From NCBI GenBank assembly GCA_030606845.1, contig JAUWFP010000025.1, positions 1 through 14,828 on the forward strand: a DNA stretch of 14,828 nucleotides, read 5' to 3'. Source of the stretch: Anaerolineales bacterium. Lineage in GTDB: Bacteria; Chloroflexota; Anaerolineae; Anaerolineales; E44-bin32. The translations under genes and the position numbers were made by a program. The notes under the pieces are model-generated. The model ran no database searches, was not told where the DNA came from, and was given only the letters and a program-made list of their open reading frames with translations. Shown piece after piece: positions 1-6,427 of this stretch; position 1 is the first letter of the stretch; each line of letters starts with the position of its first letter.

Positions 1-472
1 GCTCCGGATTAAGCGCTGCGTGGCCTCCAACGATAACGACTGGATCATCTCGTTGTCGCTTCGCTGCGAAGAGCGGAATCCCAGCGAGATCGATGAGATT
101 TAATGTGTTTGTATAAAGAGTTTCGTAGGGGAGTGAGAACCCGAGGATGTCGAATTCGGAAACCGGGTGCTTTGTCTCCAGAGAGTACAGCGGAAGTCCG
201 GACTGGCGCATTGCGGCTTCCATATCCGGCCAGGGAGCGTAAACTCGCTCAGCGAGGATGTCCGTTTCGCGATTCAAGATATCGTATAGGATCGCGAGCC
301 CAAGATTGGACATGCCGAGATCATAGAGATCTGGAAATATCAACGCTACACTGAGGTCTACGCTTTTCCAGTCCTTAACGACCTGGTTCAGCTCGCCTCC
401 TGTGTAACGACCTGGCTTCTGTACGCCAGGAAGGATGCGCTGCAGTGCTTGCTCGATTTCTTGTGGATGCAT
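1..472 (-). CDS. B12-binding radical SAM protein, N-terminal part (TIGR03960-like), cut by window edge
   Basis: Reading the minus strand from an ATG at 472-470, the frame stays open for 157 codons to the left edge, so only the N-terminus is present. The translation contains KPGRYTGGELNQVVKDW (about residues 20-36), then IFPDLYDLGMSNLGLAILYDILN, later YAPWPDMEAAMR and, near the edge, VVIVGGHAALNPE. This series matches the cobalamin-binding-like N-terminal domain of the TIGR03960 radical SAM family, which often sits beside a DUF2344 partner gene. The radical SAM CxxxCxxC cluster motif would lie beyond the edge and is not seen. A stop codon (TAG) directly precedes the ATG in frame, which fixes the start. 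I see no clear Shine-Dalgarno sequence. An extended -10 element (TGCTATAAT) lies about 45 bases upstream. Family membership is fairly secure; the reaction catalysed is unknown. Confidence 0.85.
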   Translation of the reverse strand, partial: MHPQEIEQALQRILPGVQKPGRYTGGELNQVVKDWKSVDLSVALIFPDLYDLGMSNLGLAILYDILNRETDILAERVYAPWPDMEAAMRQSGLPLYSLETKHPVSEFDILGFSLPYETLYTNTLNLIDLAGIPLFAAKRQRDDPVVIVGGHAALNPE

Positions 473-517
473 CTAATGGGCTTTACCCGGGCAAATTTGG
501 ATACAAATATTCTGAGT

Positions 518-526
518 ATTATAGCA
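518..526 (-). promoter_or_regulatory. Extended -10 promoter element for the radical SAM gene
   Basis: On the minus strand the sequence reads TGCTATAAT, a perfect -10 hexamer (523-518) with the TGn extension. No good -35 hexamer is visible 16-18 bases upstream, as is common for extended -10 promoters. Transcription would start near 511 and give a leader of about 40 bases before the ATG at 472. Confidence 0.45.
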
Positions 527-789
527 TGCGAGTTTCATCAGGTTTTCGTGCTTCATGGGCTGGTTATGCTCGCGGATCGCAGAAAAAAGGGGTTAAAGTG
601 GGCGACACTATGGATGTTTATCTCTACAAGACCGACTATCCTAAACGAACGCATTACCCGGGGATGATGGTTGTGGTGAAGGTCGTAAGTATTGAACCAT
701 TCACACCATGGCCTATTCCACAACACGTCTCTCTGTTGACGCTTAAAAACACGAATGGTAGAATGGCCTCCGTTGCCCCCATCGTCTAG
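526..789 (+). other. Coding-like ORF of uncertain status upstream of and into tRNA-Glu
   Basis: The stretch 473-774 between the radical SAM gene and tRNA-Glu holds no recognised gene. One plus-strand frame is open from at least 445 and, counting from the ATG at 526, gives 87 codons. Part of the peptide reads KVGDTMDVYLYKTDYPKR followed by a Val-rich stretch, with codon choices that look like coding sequence. Against it being a gene: there is no Shine-Dalgarno sequence before the ATG, its upstream part overlaps the radical SAM N-terminus antisense, and its last 15 bases lie inside tRNA-Glu while it covers that tRNA's promoter. It may be a remnant of an older gene or a chance ORF. I recognise no family. 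Confidence 0.2.
736..764 (+). promoter_or_regulatory. Sigma70-type promoter of tRNA-Glu
   Basis: TTGACG (736-741) and TAGAAT (759-764) are separated by 17 bases, one mismatch from consensus in each hexamer. The expected start near 771 is only a few bases before the mature tRNA 5' end at 775, so the 5' leader removed by RNase P would be very short. Confidence 0.7.
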
Positions 790-847
790 AGGCCTAGGAC
801 GCGGCCCTCTCAAGGCCGAAACCGGGGTTCGAACCCCCGTGGGGGCA
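775..847 (+). tRNA. tRNA-Glu (anticodon CTC)
   Basis: All four arms fold. The acceptor arm GCCCCCA (775-781) pairs with TGGGGGC (840-846). The anticodon stem CGGCC (802-806) pairs with GGCCG (814-818) around the loop CTCTCAA, placing anticodon CTC at 809-811, which reads GAG. The T arm contains GGTTCGAAC. The D arm GTCTAGAGGCC resembles bacterial tRNA-Glu. The discriminator base is A847, and the following bases are CCT, so the terminal CCA is not encoded and must be added by CCA transferase. Some bacterial tRNA-Glu, such as that of E. coli, have G at the discriminator position. The gene is flanked by its own promoter and terminator and is a single-tRNA unit. Confidence 0.95.
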
Positions 848-860
848 CCTGATTCCTTTC

Positions 861-904
861 GAAACAACCCTCGTCATGCTATAGTGACGGCGGTTGTTTT
901 CTTA
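861..904 (+). terminator. Intrinsic terminator after tRNA-Glu
   Basis: AAACAACC (862-869) pairs with GGTTGTTT (892-899), and GTCA (873-876) with TGAC (885-888), around the loop TGCTATAG, with a small internal loop between the two helices. The 3' arm runs into TTTTCTTAT. It lies 14 bases after the tRNA 3' end and closes that transcription unit. Confidence 0.75.
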
Positions 905-1050
905 TAATAATTTAGCGGATACACTGTCGTCCAATTATATTGGCTGCAGAAGGGAATTTGTGTACCTGAGGCTACTGTATGTGCCGATAGGCGGGAAATT
1001 GGCATCTTGGCTTTGAACTATTCGCGAGATGATAAGTTTGTGAGGTCCTG

Positions 1051-2337
1051 ATGAAAAACATTGCTCGTAACCACAGCTTGCTTGTACTCCTGATCACGGT
1101 GATTCTCCTGATTGCTCTGCCCTCGTGCAGCTTGCCCTTCTTGAATGGCGGTGAGACTGACGAGGTGGTTGTTGATGTAGGAGGCAGTGGCGCCATTGCA
1201 GGGCGTGTTTGGCACGACCTGTGTGCATCCCCACCCGAAGGAACCCATGTGGATACGGCTCCGGCAGGATGTGTTAGCGGACCCGATGGAATGAATTGGG
1301 TTGCGGATGGGAAATTGGACGTTGCTGAGATTGGGCTCCATGGTGTGGAGGTCAGGTTAGGTGATGGAGCATGTCCATCTTCAGGTAGAAATAAAGCAAT
1401 CACTGCCGCGGATGGGCTCTTTCTCTTCAGTGGGTTGGATGCAGGGGATTATTGCGTTTCGATCGACCCTGCAAGCGAAGTGAATGCCAGCGTCTTGGCG
1501 CCAGGCATCTGGACGTACCCGGTATCAGGGTCTGAGCCGGGTTTGATTGGCAAAACGGTAACCCTGGGTGTTGATGAAGTGAGGTCTGATATTTATTTTG
1601 CCTGGGATTATCTACTTCTCCCGCCTTTTGTGTCGATTCCCACAAGCACCCCGGTTGTTGAATCAACCGCCAGTGCAACTGCGACGCTCGAGCCATCGGC
1701 AACCCCGGCGGCGACGAGCACACAGACGCCTACCGCCTCCCCGACGCTGGGCACTTCCGATCCGCGGGCGTCTTTGGGTGAACCGACGTGGCAGGATGAC
1801 TTTGCGGATGCGAGCGATTGGGCCATCTATGAGGATGACCACACCCGTTTCGAAATTGTTGAAAATAAACTGGCCATGACGGCTTTCAATGCTGATTTCT
1901 ACAACGGGTGGTTGCTCAGTTGGCGGAAAGATCTAAATTTCTACATCGAAGCTACGGGAACTAGTGAAACCTGTTCGGATAGAGATTCTTATGGTTTGAT
2001 GTTCCGCGCTCCCTCGTCTGACAAAGGGTACATCGGGTATTTATATGGCATATCCTGCGACGGTCGTTATTCCCTGCGTTCCTGGGATGGGGAGGTGATG
2101 ACCCATATTCTCAATTGGACGCCAAGCACTCATCTCGCAGCCGGATCGGAACAAACCCACCGAATTGGTGTTTTGGCGCAAGGGAATGAGTTGAAGCTCT
2201 ATGCCCAGGGTGAGCTGCTTACGACTCTCACGGATACTACTCATGGCGAAGGTCTTTTCGGCTTATTCGTAAGCGCAGCCCAAACTCCCAATTTTACAGC
2301 CAATGTCGAAGAATTCCTCTACTGGGATCTTGAATAG
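1051..2337 (+). CDS. Secreted lipoprotein with SdrD_B-like domain, Ser/Thr/Pro linker and C-terminal beta-sandwich-like domain
   Basis: The 428-residue product begins with a signal peptide (KNIAR, then a hydrophobic core about residues 9-23) and a lipobox-like LPSC with Cys26, so it is probably a lipid-anchored exported protein. Residues about 47-185 (start GAIAGRVWHDLC, then GLHGVEVRLGDG, GLFLFSGLDAGDYCVSID) resemble the SdrD_B-type carboxypeptidase-regulatory-like fold found in surface proteins. Residues about 194-240 are a Thr/Ser/Pro/Ala-rich linker typical of extracellular spacers. Residues about 245-428 (from WQDDFADASDWAIYEDD to FTANVEEFLYWDLE) look like a concanavalin/LamG-type beta-sandwich that could bind glycan, but no catalytic residues are evident. 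GAGG at 1042-1045 is the ribosome binding site, five bases before the ATG. TTGGCT (1007) and TGATAA (1030) with a 17-base spacer are a possible weak promoter. The specific ligand is unknown. Confidence 0.85.
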   Translation: MKNIARNHSLLVLLITVILLIALPSCSLPFLNGGETDEVVVDVGGSGAIAGRVWHDLCASPPEGTHVDTAPAGCVSGPDGMNWVADGKLDVAEIGLHGVEVRLGDGACPSSGRNKAITAADGLFLFSGLDAGDYCVSIDPASEVNASVLAPGIWTYPVSGSEPGLIGKTVTLGVDEVRSDIYFAWDYLLLPPFVSIPTSTPVVESTASATATLEPSATPAATSTQTPTASPTLGTSDPRASLGEPTWQDDFADASDWAIYEDDHTRFEIVENKLAMTAFNADFYNGWLLSWRKDLNFYIEATGTSETCSDRDSYGLMFRAPSSDKGYIGYLYGISCDGRYSLRSWDGEVMTHILNWTPSTHLAAGSEQTHRIGVLAQGNELKLYAQGELLTTLTDTTHGEGLFGLFVSAAQTPNFTANVEEFLYWDLE

Positions 2338-2442
2338 ACTTGGCACGGAACGTTTGAGCGAAGGATAACTTGTAATCCGAGGTTCAGTGGAGGAGATTGA
2401 CAGCTTATTTCTTGATTATTCTGCTGAAGGAGAGCATTTGCT

Positions 2443-2862
2443 TTGCAAACAATTTCGCAATTAAAACTTGATAAAACTCAGAAGACATTCTTAATAGGAG
2501 CCTTGCTCGCAATGGCGTTCTTTTTCATTGTAGCTGGTATTGCCGAAATTGCGATTGCCGTGGATAAAGAGTGCCGAGACTCAGTGGCGTCGGTGAGATT
2601 GTCGCCAGATCCTTTTTCAGTGTGCTTGCCGGAATGGAAGTATTATGGCTTAAGGGCGATGTCAAGGGGTGTGGTGTGGGCATTCAATCCGGAGGCGGCT
2701 CCTATTTTAGGCTGGCTTTTAATGAGCTTGATTTATGCTGTCTTAGGCGGGATTAGCGCGCAGACCTTCGGACGAAGGGGGATCATCGCCTTTCTTGGGA
2801 TGCTTCTCGCTTTAATCGCGATGCTCGCTGGAATCGGATTTATGAAGACGTTCATCGCTTGA
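2443..2862 (+). CDS. Small three-helix membrane protein of unknown function
   Basis: The 139-residue product has three predicted membrane segments at about residues 16-40, 87-108 and 112-137. Between the first and second lies a soluble loop with three cysteines (DKECRDS, FSVCLPEW), and the last two helices are joined by a short basic turn (TFGRR). This suggests an inner-membrane protein with its loop on one side. The start is TTG at 2443, supported by AAGGAG (2427-2432) ten bases upstream. The next in-frame ATG (codon 24, near 2512) would remove part of the first helix. The gene follows the lipoprotein on the same strand by 105 bases and may be cotranscribed, though a TTGACA at 2398 lacks a matching -10. 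I recognise no family. Confidence 0.7.
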   Translation: MQTISQLKLDKTQKTFLIGALLAMAFFFIVAGIAEIAIAVDKECRDSVASVRLSPDPFSVCLPEWKYYGLRAMSRGVVWAFNPEAAPILGWLLMSLIYAVLGGISAQTFGRRGIIAFLGMLLALIAMLAGIGFMKTFIA

Positions 2863-2963
2863 AGCTGCCTGAGCGGGAAATCACGATCGGGAGAAGGTAT
2901 CGCCCGGCAACTCCAGGGTTCGTTTTATTTTAGAGGAATACTTATAAGCAGTAAGGAAACCAA

Positions 2964-2987
2964 AGAGCCGTCCATGCGGGCGGCTCT
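2964..2987 (-). terminator. Strong hairpin terminator closing the minus-strand micro-ORF unit (possibly bidirectional)
   Basis: AGAGCCGTCC (2964-2973) pairs with GGGCGGCTCT (2978-2987) around the four-base loop ATGC, a 10-bp stem with one G-U pair. On the minus strand it is followed by TTTGGTTTCC, a modest U-rich tract. On the plus strand the following bases are not U-rich. It sits between convergent genes, so it may stop transcripts from both sides. Confidence 0.6.
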
Positions 2988-2992
2988 CGGTT

Positions 2993-3076
2993 GTGCTGCG
3001 GCATCCTTATCCACAAGGGAGGAGGGATGCCGCAGCACGTTCAGCATAAGATTCTATCATTGGCATCACCTCCTCC
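2993..3076 (-). promoter_or_regulatory. Nested inverted repeats able to form two mutually exclusive RNA structures
   Basis: GTGCTGCGGCATCC (2993-3006) is perfectly complementary over 14 bases to 3025-3038, with an 18-base loop. In minus-strand RNA the ribosome binding site region GGAGGAGGUGAUGCC (3076-3062) can pair with GGCAUCCCUCCUCC (3031-3018), giving 14 pairs with a single bulged U. The segment 3025-3031 belongs to both helices, so they exclude each other: one buries the ribosome binding site, the other leaves it free. The pairings are read directly from the sequence; a regulatory role is inferred. Confidence 0.55.
3007..3060 (-). CDS. Candidate 17-residue micro-ORF with very strong ribosome binding site
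   Basis: On the minus strand GAAAGGAGGAGGUG (3080-3067) is nearly a full complement of the 16S rRNA 3' tail. Eight bases after GGAGGAGG an ATG at 3060 opens a short frame, MIESYAERAAASLLPCG, ending at TAA (3009-3007). An in-frame ATG at 3066 would add two residues but is too close to the ribosome binding site. The ORF has its own promoter (3119-3147) and ends just before a perfect 14-bp hairpin whose 5' arm lies inside the coding sequence, followed by a terminator. It is therefore not a leader of any same-strand gene in the window. It could encode a micropeptide, act as a sensor of translation, or be the coding part of a small RNA. I recognise no family. Confidence 0.45.
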   Translation of the reverse strand: MIESYAERAAASLLPCG

Positions 3077-3118
3077 TTTCAAAAATAGCAAAGGGAAGGT
3101 ATTCAAAACACTTAAGAA

Positions 3119-3147
3119 AGTATTGCATAGGGATAATTAAAAGTCAA
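3119..3147 (-). promoter_or_regulatory. Promoter of the micro-ORF unit
   Basis: On the minus strand TTGACT (3147-3142) and AATACT (3124-3119) are 17 bases apart, with TGC directly before the -10 (extended -10). The -35 begins at the base right after the queA stop codon. Transcription would start near 3112, giving an RNA of roughly 150 bases to the terminator at 2964-2987. Confidence 0.55.
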
Positions 3148-4167
3148 TTACAAGATGAGCATGGCGTCACCGAAGGAATAGAAGCGGTAACCTTCTAGCG
3201 TGGCCATTTTGTATAGTTGAAGGATTTGTTCCTTGCTGGCAAATGCAGAGACCATCATTAGCAGAGTTGAGCGAGGAAGGTGGAAGTTTGTGAGCATTAC
3301 GTCCACGATACGAAATTCAAATCCGGGCAAGATGTAGAGCGAAGTTGGACCCTCGAATGGGGAAATGTCCTGCCGTGGGGAAGAACGTGCTGCGGTTTCC
3401 AGCGCCCGAACGGTTGTTGTCCCACCGGCGACAACCTTTCCGCCCGCTTCCTTCGCGGCATTAATCGCTTGAACAACATCAAGTGGCACGTGGCACCATT
3501 CACTATGGATTGGATGTTTATTTGGATCATCCTCGCGGACAGGGACAAATGTATCCAGGCCGACGTGGAGGGTAATCTTGACTATCTGAACGCCTTTATC
3601 TTCTATGGATGCAATTGTGTTTGGCGTGAAGTGCAATCCCGCTGTAGGTGCCGCGGCAGATCCAGGGTGTCTTGCGAATGTGGTTTGGTATTCGCTATTT
3701 TCTTCTAATGGCGTGTGGATATATGGGGGTAAGGGCATTTCTCCCAATCGATCCAAAATGGGGGTAATCGCTTCGGAGAAAACAACAACCCGCCGTGGTC
3801 CCCCGAGATCCTCTCGGATTTGCGCTTGCGGACCATTTAAGATCTGAAGCTTCCTACCGGGTTTAAGACCACTGCCTCCTACCATCACCTCCCATGTGAG
3901 GTCTCCCAACCGCTGCAGCAGCAAAACTTCCGCGCGCCCACCCCCGGGGATTTTCTGGGCTTTCAGTCTAGCGGGGATGACCCGTGTCTCGTTGAGCACC
4001 AGGACATCGTTCGCGTTGAGATAGTCGGGAAGCTGGTGGAAAATTCGATGCTCCACGTGACCATCTTCTCGATTAAATACGAGTAAGCGAGAGCTATCCC
4101 TTGGTTTCGCGGGTCTCTGGGCTATGCATTCTTCAGGGAGGAAGTAATCGAAATCCGTTGTTCGCAC
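3148..4167 (-). CDS. queA: S-adenosylmethionine:tRNA ribosyltransferase-isomerase QueA
   Basis: QueA transfers and isomerises the ribosyl part of S-adenosylmethionine onto preQ1 at wobble position 34 of tRNA with GUN anticodons, making epoxyqueuosine in the cytoplasm. The 339-residue product has normal family length and shows DFDYFLPEECIAQRPAKPRDSSRLL at the N-terminus (residues 5-29), LNETRVIPARL (58-68), LGEMPLPPYI (141-150), AAPTAGLHFT (172-181), VAGGTTTVRALE (246-257) and TNFHLPRSTLLMMVSAF near the C-terminus, all family hallmarks. The start is GTG at 4167, only three bases after the stop of the DUF2905 gene. No clear ribosome binding site is visible, so translation is probably coupled. 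It closes the ruvB-DUF2905-queA cluster, an arrangement seen in other bacteria. Confidence 0.97.
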   Translation of the reverse strand: MRTTDFDYFLPEECIAQRPAKPRDSSRLLVFNREDGHVEHRIFHQLPDYLNANDVLVLNETRVIPARLKAQKIPGGGRAEVLLLQRLGDLTWEVMVGGSGLKPGRKLQILNGPQAQIREDLGGPRRVVVFSEAITPILDRLGEMPLPPYIHTPLEENSEYQTTFARHPGSAAAPTAGLHFTPNTIASIEDKGVQIVKITLHVGLDTFVPVREDDPNKHPIHSEWCHVPLDVVQAINAAKEAGGKVVAGGTTTVRALETAARSSPRQDISPFEGPTSLYILPGFEFRIVDVMLTNFHLPRSTLLMMVSAFASKEQILQLYKMATLEGYRFYSFGDAMLIL

Positions 4168-4170
4168 GGG

Positions 4171-4404
4171 TTACCGGTTAAGGAAACGGAGCAAGATATT
4201 GAGCGCTAATGTTAGCAGCAGGCTCAGGATGATTGATGTTGCCAGAGGGATGAAGCATGAGAATCCATCTCTTTCGATGTGAATATCCCCCGGAAGACGG
4301 CCAAGAGGGAGATCGAAACGACCCGCCAGCCATAAACCGATGCCGATGATGATAATTGCAAACCCGGCGAGAATAACCCAACGTGCGATAGTCGAGAGAT
4401 CCAT
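4171..4404 (-). CDS. DUF2905 family small membrane protein
   Basis: The 77-residue product has two membrane segments, about residues 8-27 and 51-73, joined by a conserved central loop, GRFDLPLGRLPGDIHIERDG (residues 28-47). The GRLPGDI.IER loop and the paired helices are the signature of DUF2905 (PF11146). I chose the ATG at 4404 because it gives the family's normal length and has AAGGA (minus strand, about 4411-4407) just upstream. The frame could be extended to 4497, but the added 31 residues overlap the ruvB C-terminus and look unrelated. It starts 16 bases after ruvB and ends three bases before queA, so the three genes are surely cotranscribed. The molecular function of the family is not known. 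Confidence 0.88.
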   Translation of the reverse strand: MDLSTIARWVILAGFAIIIIGIGLWLAGRFDLPLGRLPGDIHIERDGFSCFIPLATSIILSLLLTLALNILLRFLNR

Positions 4405-4420
4405 TATCCTTTGCCGCGGC

Positions 4421-5455
4421 TCATAGTTCCGGAAGGCGTGTCTGCGATGAGCCTTGATACGGCAATCCGAGATGCTCGTATGCTTTTGGTGTGGCAACGC
4501 GACCCTGCGGGGTGCGGTCGATAAATCCGAGTTGGAGCAGGTAGGGCTCGACGACGTCCATAATCGTGTCTGGCTCTTCGCTGATGGATGCAGATATGGT
4601 TTGAAGACCTACGGGTCCGCCATTGAACTTCCGAATAATTGTGTCCAGGACCCGGCGGTCCGAATCGTCCAGGCCGAGGTCGTCGATTTCCATTAAGGCC
4701 AAGGCTTGTCTAGCGATTTCTTGAGTAATTCGACCATCGGCTCGAACTTCTGCGAAGTCGCGGACCCGGCGAAGCAAACGGAGAGCGACACGTGGGGTCC
4801 CTCGTGCACGGCAGGCGATTTCTCTGATCCCTGGTTCGTCCATGCTCACGTGGAACACTTCAGAAGCTCTGCGCACGATCCCCACCATCGATTCCTCGTC
4901 ATAGAAATCTAACCGGTGAATGGCTCCAAAGCGGGCTCGAAGAGGGGCGGTCAGAAGCGCAAGGCGAGTTGTGGCGCCTACGGTTGTAAAACGGGGAAGC
5001 TTCAGGCGAATTGAACGTGCACTTGGTCCCTTGCCAATTGTCAGATCGAGTGCGAAATCTTCCATAGCGGGGTAAAGGATCTCTTCGACCGCACGCCCGA
5101 GGCGGTGGATCTCATCGATGAAGAGGATGTCCCCTGCTTGCAGGTTAGTGAGGATTGCGGCGAGATCTCCGGCTCGTTCAATCGCTGGACCGGAGGTGAT
5201 CTTCAAATTGACCCCCATCTCTATGCAGAGGATATGAGCAAGCGTCGTCTTCCCCAGACCTGGAGGTCCGTAGAAAAGGACATGATCAAGCGCCTCATTA
5301 CGACCCTTTGCCGCCTCGATCAGAATTGAGAGGTTTTGCTTAACCCGGTCTTGCCCGATCATTTCGTGCAAGTAACGCGGTCGGATAGGGACTTCGTTAT
5401 GATCATCCCCCCCTTGGTTGTCAGGGGACACGATTCGCTCCTCTTTTTCACTCAC
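4421..5455 (-). CDS. ruvB: Holliday junction branch migration ATPase RuvB
   Basis: RuvB is the hexameric AAA+ motor that, with RuvA, drives branch migration of Holliday junctions for resolution by RuvC. The 344-residue protein shows RPRYLHEMIGQ (26-36), Walker A GPPGLGKT (63-70), Walker B DEIH (114-117), sensor 1 VGATTR (159-164), the PLRARFG segment with the arginine finger (171-177) and the C-terminal winged helix (GGPVGLQTISASISEE to GFIDRTPQGR). Its length is normal. The GTG start at 5455 fits the family N-terminus (RIVSP). It has no ribosome binding site, but a TATAAT lies only seven bases upstream, so the mRNA may be leaderless. A second GTG (5431, codon 9) follows GAGGAG at a six-base spacing and could be a stronger internal start. 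No ruvA or ruvC is in the window. Confidence 0.97.
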   Translation of the reverse strand: MSEKEERIVSPDNQGGDDHNEVPIRPRYLHEMIGQDRVKQNLSILIEAAKGRNEALDHVLFYGPPGLGKTTLAHILCIEMGVNLKITSGPAIERAGDLAAILTNLQAGDILFIDEIHRLGRAVEEILYPAMEDFALDLTIGKGPSARSIRLKLPRFTTVGATTRLALLTAPLRARFGAIHRLDFYDEESMVGIVRRASEVFHVSMDEPGIREIACRARGTPRVALRLLRRVRDFAEVRADGRITQEIARQALALMEIDDLGLDDSDRRVLDTIIRKFNGGPVGLQTISASISEEPDTIMDVVEPYLLQLGFIDRTPQGRVATPKAYEHLGLPYQGSSQTRLPEL

Positions 5456-5462
5456 GATATCG

Positions 5463-5468
5463 ATTATA
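5463..5468 (-). promoter_or_regulatory. -10 element directly upstream of ruvB
   Basis: TATAAT on the minus strand (5468-5463) ends seven bases before the ruvB GTG, so initiation would fall at or next to the start codon. The -35 region is weak (TTTCGC at 17 bases; TTGATT only at 21 bases). nnrE ends 59 bases upstream, so read-through from it is also possible. Confidence 0.4.
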
Positions 5469-5514
5469 CAGGATGCTTGGTTTGCGCGAAATCAACTCAA
5501 CAGTGATGGATATG

Positions 5515-6297
5515 CTAGTTATCTTCCCGAGCTATGAGCCTCACTAAGAAGTGTTCCGCGAAGATTGGGTCAACAGTGATCCCAAGCGGAAGGTAGACTT
5601 CTGGTGGAATACCAATGTCTGCCAGGTAGAGGTCGTAGGTGGAAGGATCAAGGCCGCGCTTGGGTAACGCCAGTGTGACCGTTCTGTCGGCTCGTATCGA
5701 TACGCCCGGGCTTTCACCTGTCGTTGCATCAACACCAGAGGGGACATCCAATGCGACTACATTCTTTGCCCATCGGTTACTTGCTTCGATTAACAGTGCG
5801 GTGCTGCCGCGCGGCGCGCCTTGTAGGCTATAGCCGATCAATGCGTCGACGACAACGGTTGCTTCGGAGATCAACTTTTCTGAATCTTCTAGTCCTGCTG
5901 CGACAATCCCGGCTGATGAGAGGATCGCGAACTGCGCTCCCGCCGCTCCTTCCAAGGTCTCCGCAGGTCTCGTCATAAGGAGCTGGATCTCGAAACCTCG
6001 ATTATGAAGGTGTCGGGCGCAGCAAAGGCCGCCACCTCCATTTCCGCCAGATCCGGCGAGGATTGTGATTTTTCCCGTTGTCCCACCGAATGCATCAATA
6101 ATATGGGAGGCCAGGTTTCTTCCTGCGTTTTCCATCATTTGCAGAATGCCAAGCTGGAAATCCTGGACAGCAATTCGATCGACTTCTCGCATTTCGTTTT
6201 CTGTAACGGATGGAATTCCTCTTCCGTCTTCAGCGAGGAAAGTTGCTCGCATCTCACCTAACTCCATTTTGAGAGTCTTATCGATGCCGACTCTCAT
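5515..6297 (-). CDS. nnrE: NAD(P)H-hydrate epimerase (YjeF N-terminal domain), stand-alone
   Basis: The enzyme interconverts the R and S forms of damaged, hydrated NADH and NADPH so that the partner dehydratase can repair them. The 260-residue product is a single YjeF_N domain: SVTENEMREVDRIAV (30-44), LQMMENAGRNLA (52-63), the nucleotide loop GSGGNGGGGLCCARHL (82-97), DALIGYSLQGAPRG (151-164) and ALDVPSGVDATTG (182-194). There is no C-terminal dehydratase domain (NnrD), which bifunctional homologues carry. The loop differs from the common GxGNNGGDG form: the first Asn and the Asp are both Gly. The start ATG (6297) has GAGGGGGA about eight bases upstream. An internal ATG at codon 16, preceded by AGGTGAG, is an alternative that would remove a stretch not typical of the family. 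Family call secure; activity likely. Confidence 0.9.
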   Translation of the reverse strand: MRVGIDKTLKMELGEMRATFLAEDGRGIPSVTENEMREVDRIAVQDFQLGILQMMENAGRNLASHIIDAFGGTTGKITILAGSGGNGGGGLCCARHLHNRGFEIQLLMTRPAETLEGAAGAQFAILSSAGIVAAGLEDSEKLISEATVVVDALIGYSLQGAPRGSTALLIEASNRWAKNVVALDVPSGVDATTGESPGVSIRADRTVTLALPKRGLDPSTYDLYLADIGIPPEVYLPLGITVDPIFAEHFLVRLIAREDN

Positions 6298-6380
6298 GAC
6301 TAATCCCCCTCGAAGAACGCGTGTGGCGTCATGATCACAGGCGACTAGAGTTATTCCTGGTCTAGGAGGGTGTGAACCTG

Positions 6381-6427
6381 GGAACCGATTAAAAATACGG
6401 TTTCCGGATTTGGTTAACGAACCAGAT
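6381..6427. other. Two adjacent inverted repeats between nnrE and the DUF4332 gene
   Basis: GGAACCG (6381-6387) pairs with CGGTTTCC (6398-6405) with one bulged T. ATTTGGTT (6408-6415) pairs with AACCAGAT (6420-6427) around the four-base loop AACG. They lie downstream of the DUF4332 gene on its strand and may end that transcript, but neither is followed by a clear U-tract, so the role is uncertain. I see nothing else in 6298-6495. Confidence 0.3.

Noticed and set aside
103..354. Plus-strand ORF of 83 codons
   Set aside because: It is the antisense shadow of the radical SAM gene, whose minus-strand frame carries clear family motifs, and its own product is Arg-rich with no recognisable pattern.
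553..867. Minus-strand ORF of 104 codons across tRNA-Glu
   Set aside because: It is antisense to a well-folded tRNA; the GVRTPVSALRG-type peptide is a familiar artefact of translating the reverse complement of tRNA genes.
2398..2403. TTGACA as the -35 of a promoter for the small membrane protein gene
   Set aside because: No acceptable -10 hexamer occurs 15-18 bases downstream; the nearest (TATTCT) is at 14 bases.
2993..3038. Perfect inverted repeat considered as a miniature transposable element or CRISPR-like repeat
   Set aside because: There is a single copy in the window, no flanking target duplication is visible, and the arms fit an RNA hairpin joined to an ORF and terminator.
3280..3708. 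Plus-strand ORF of 142 codons
   Set aside because: It lies wholly antisense to queA, whose minus-strand product is a full-length, motif-complete enzyme.
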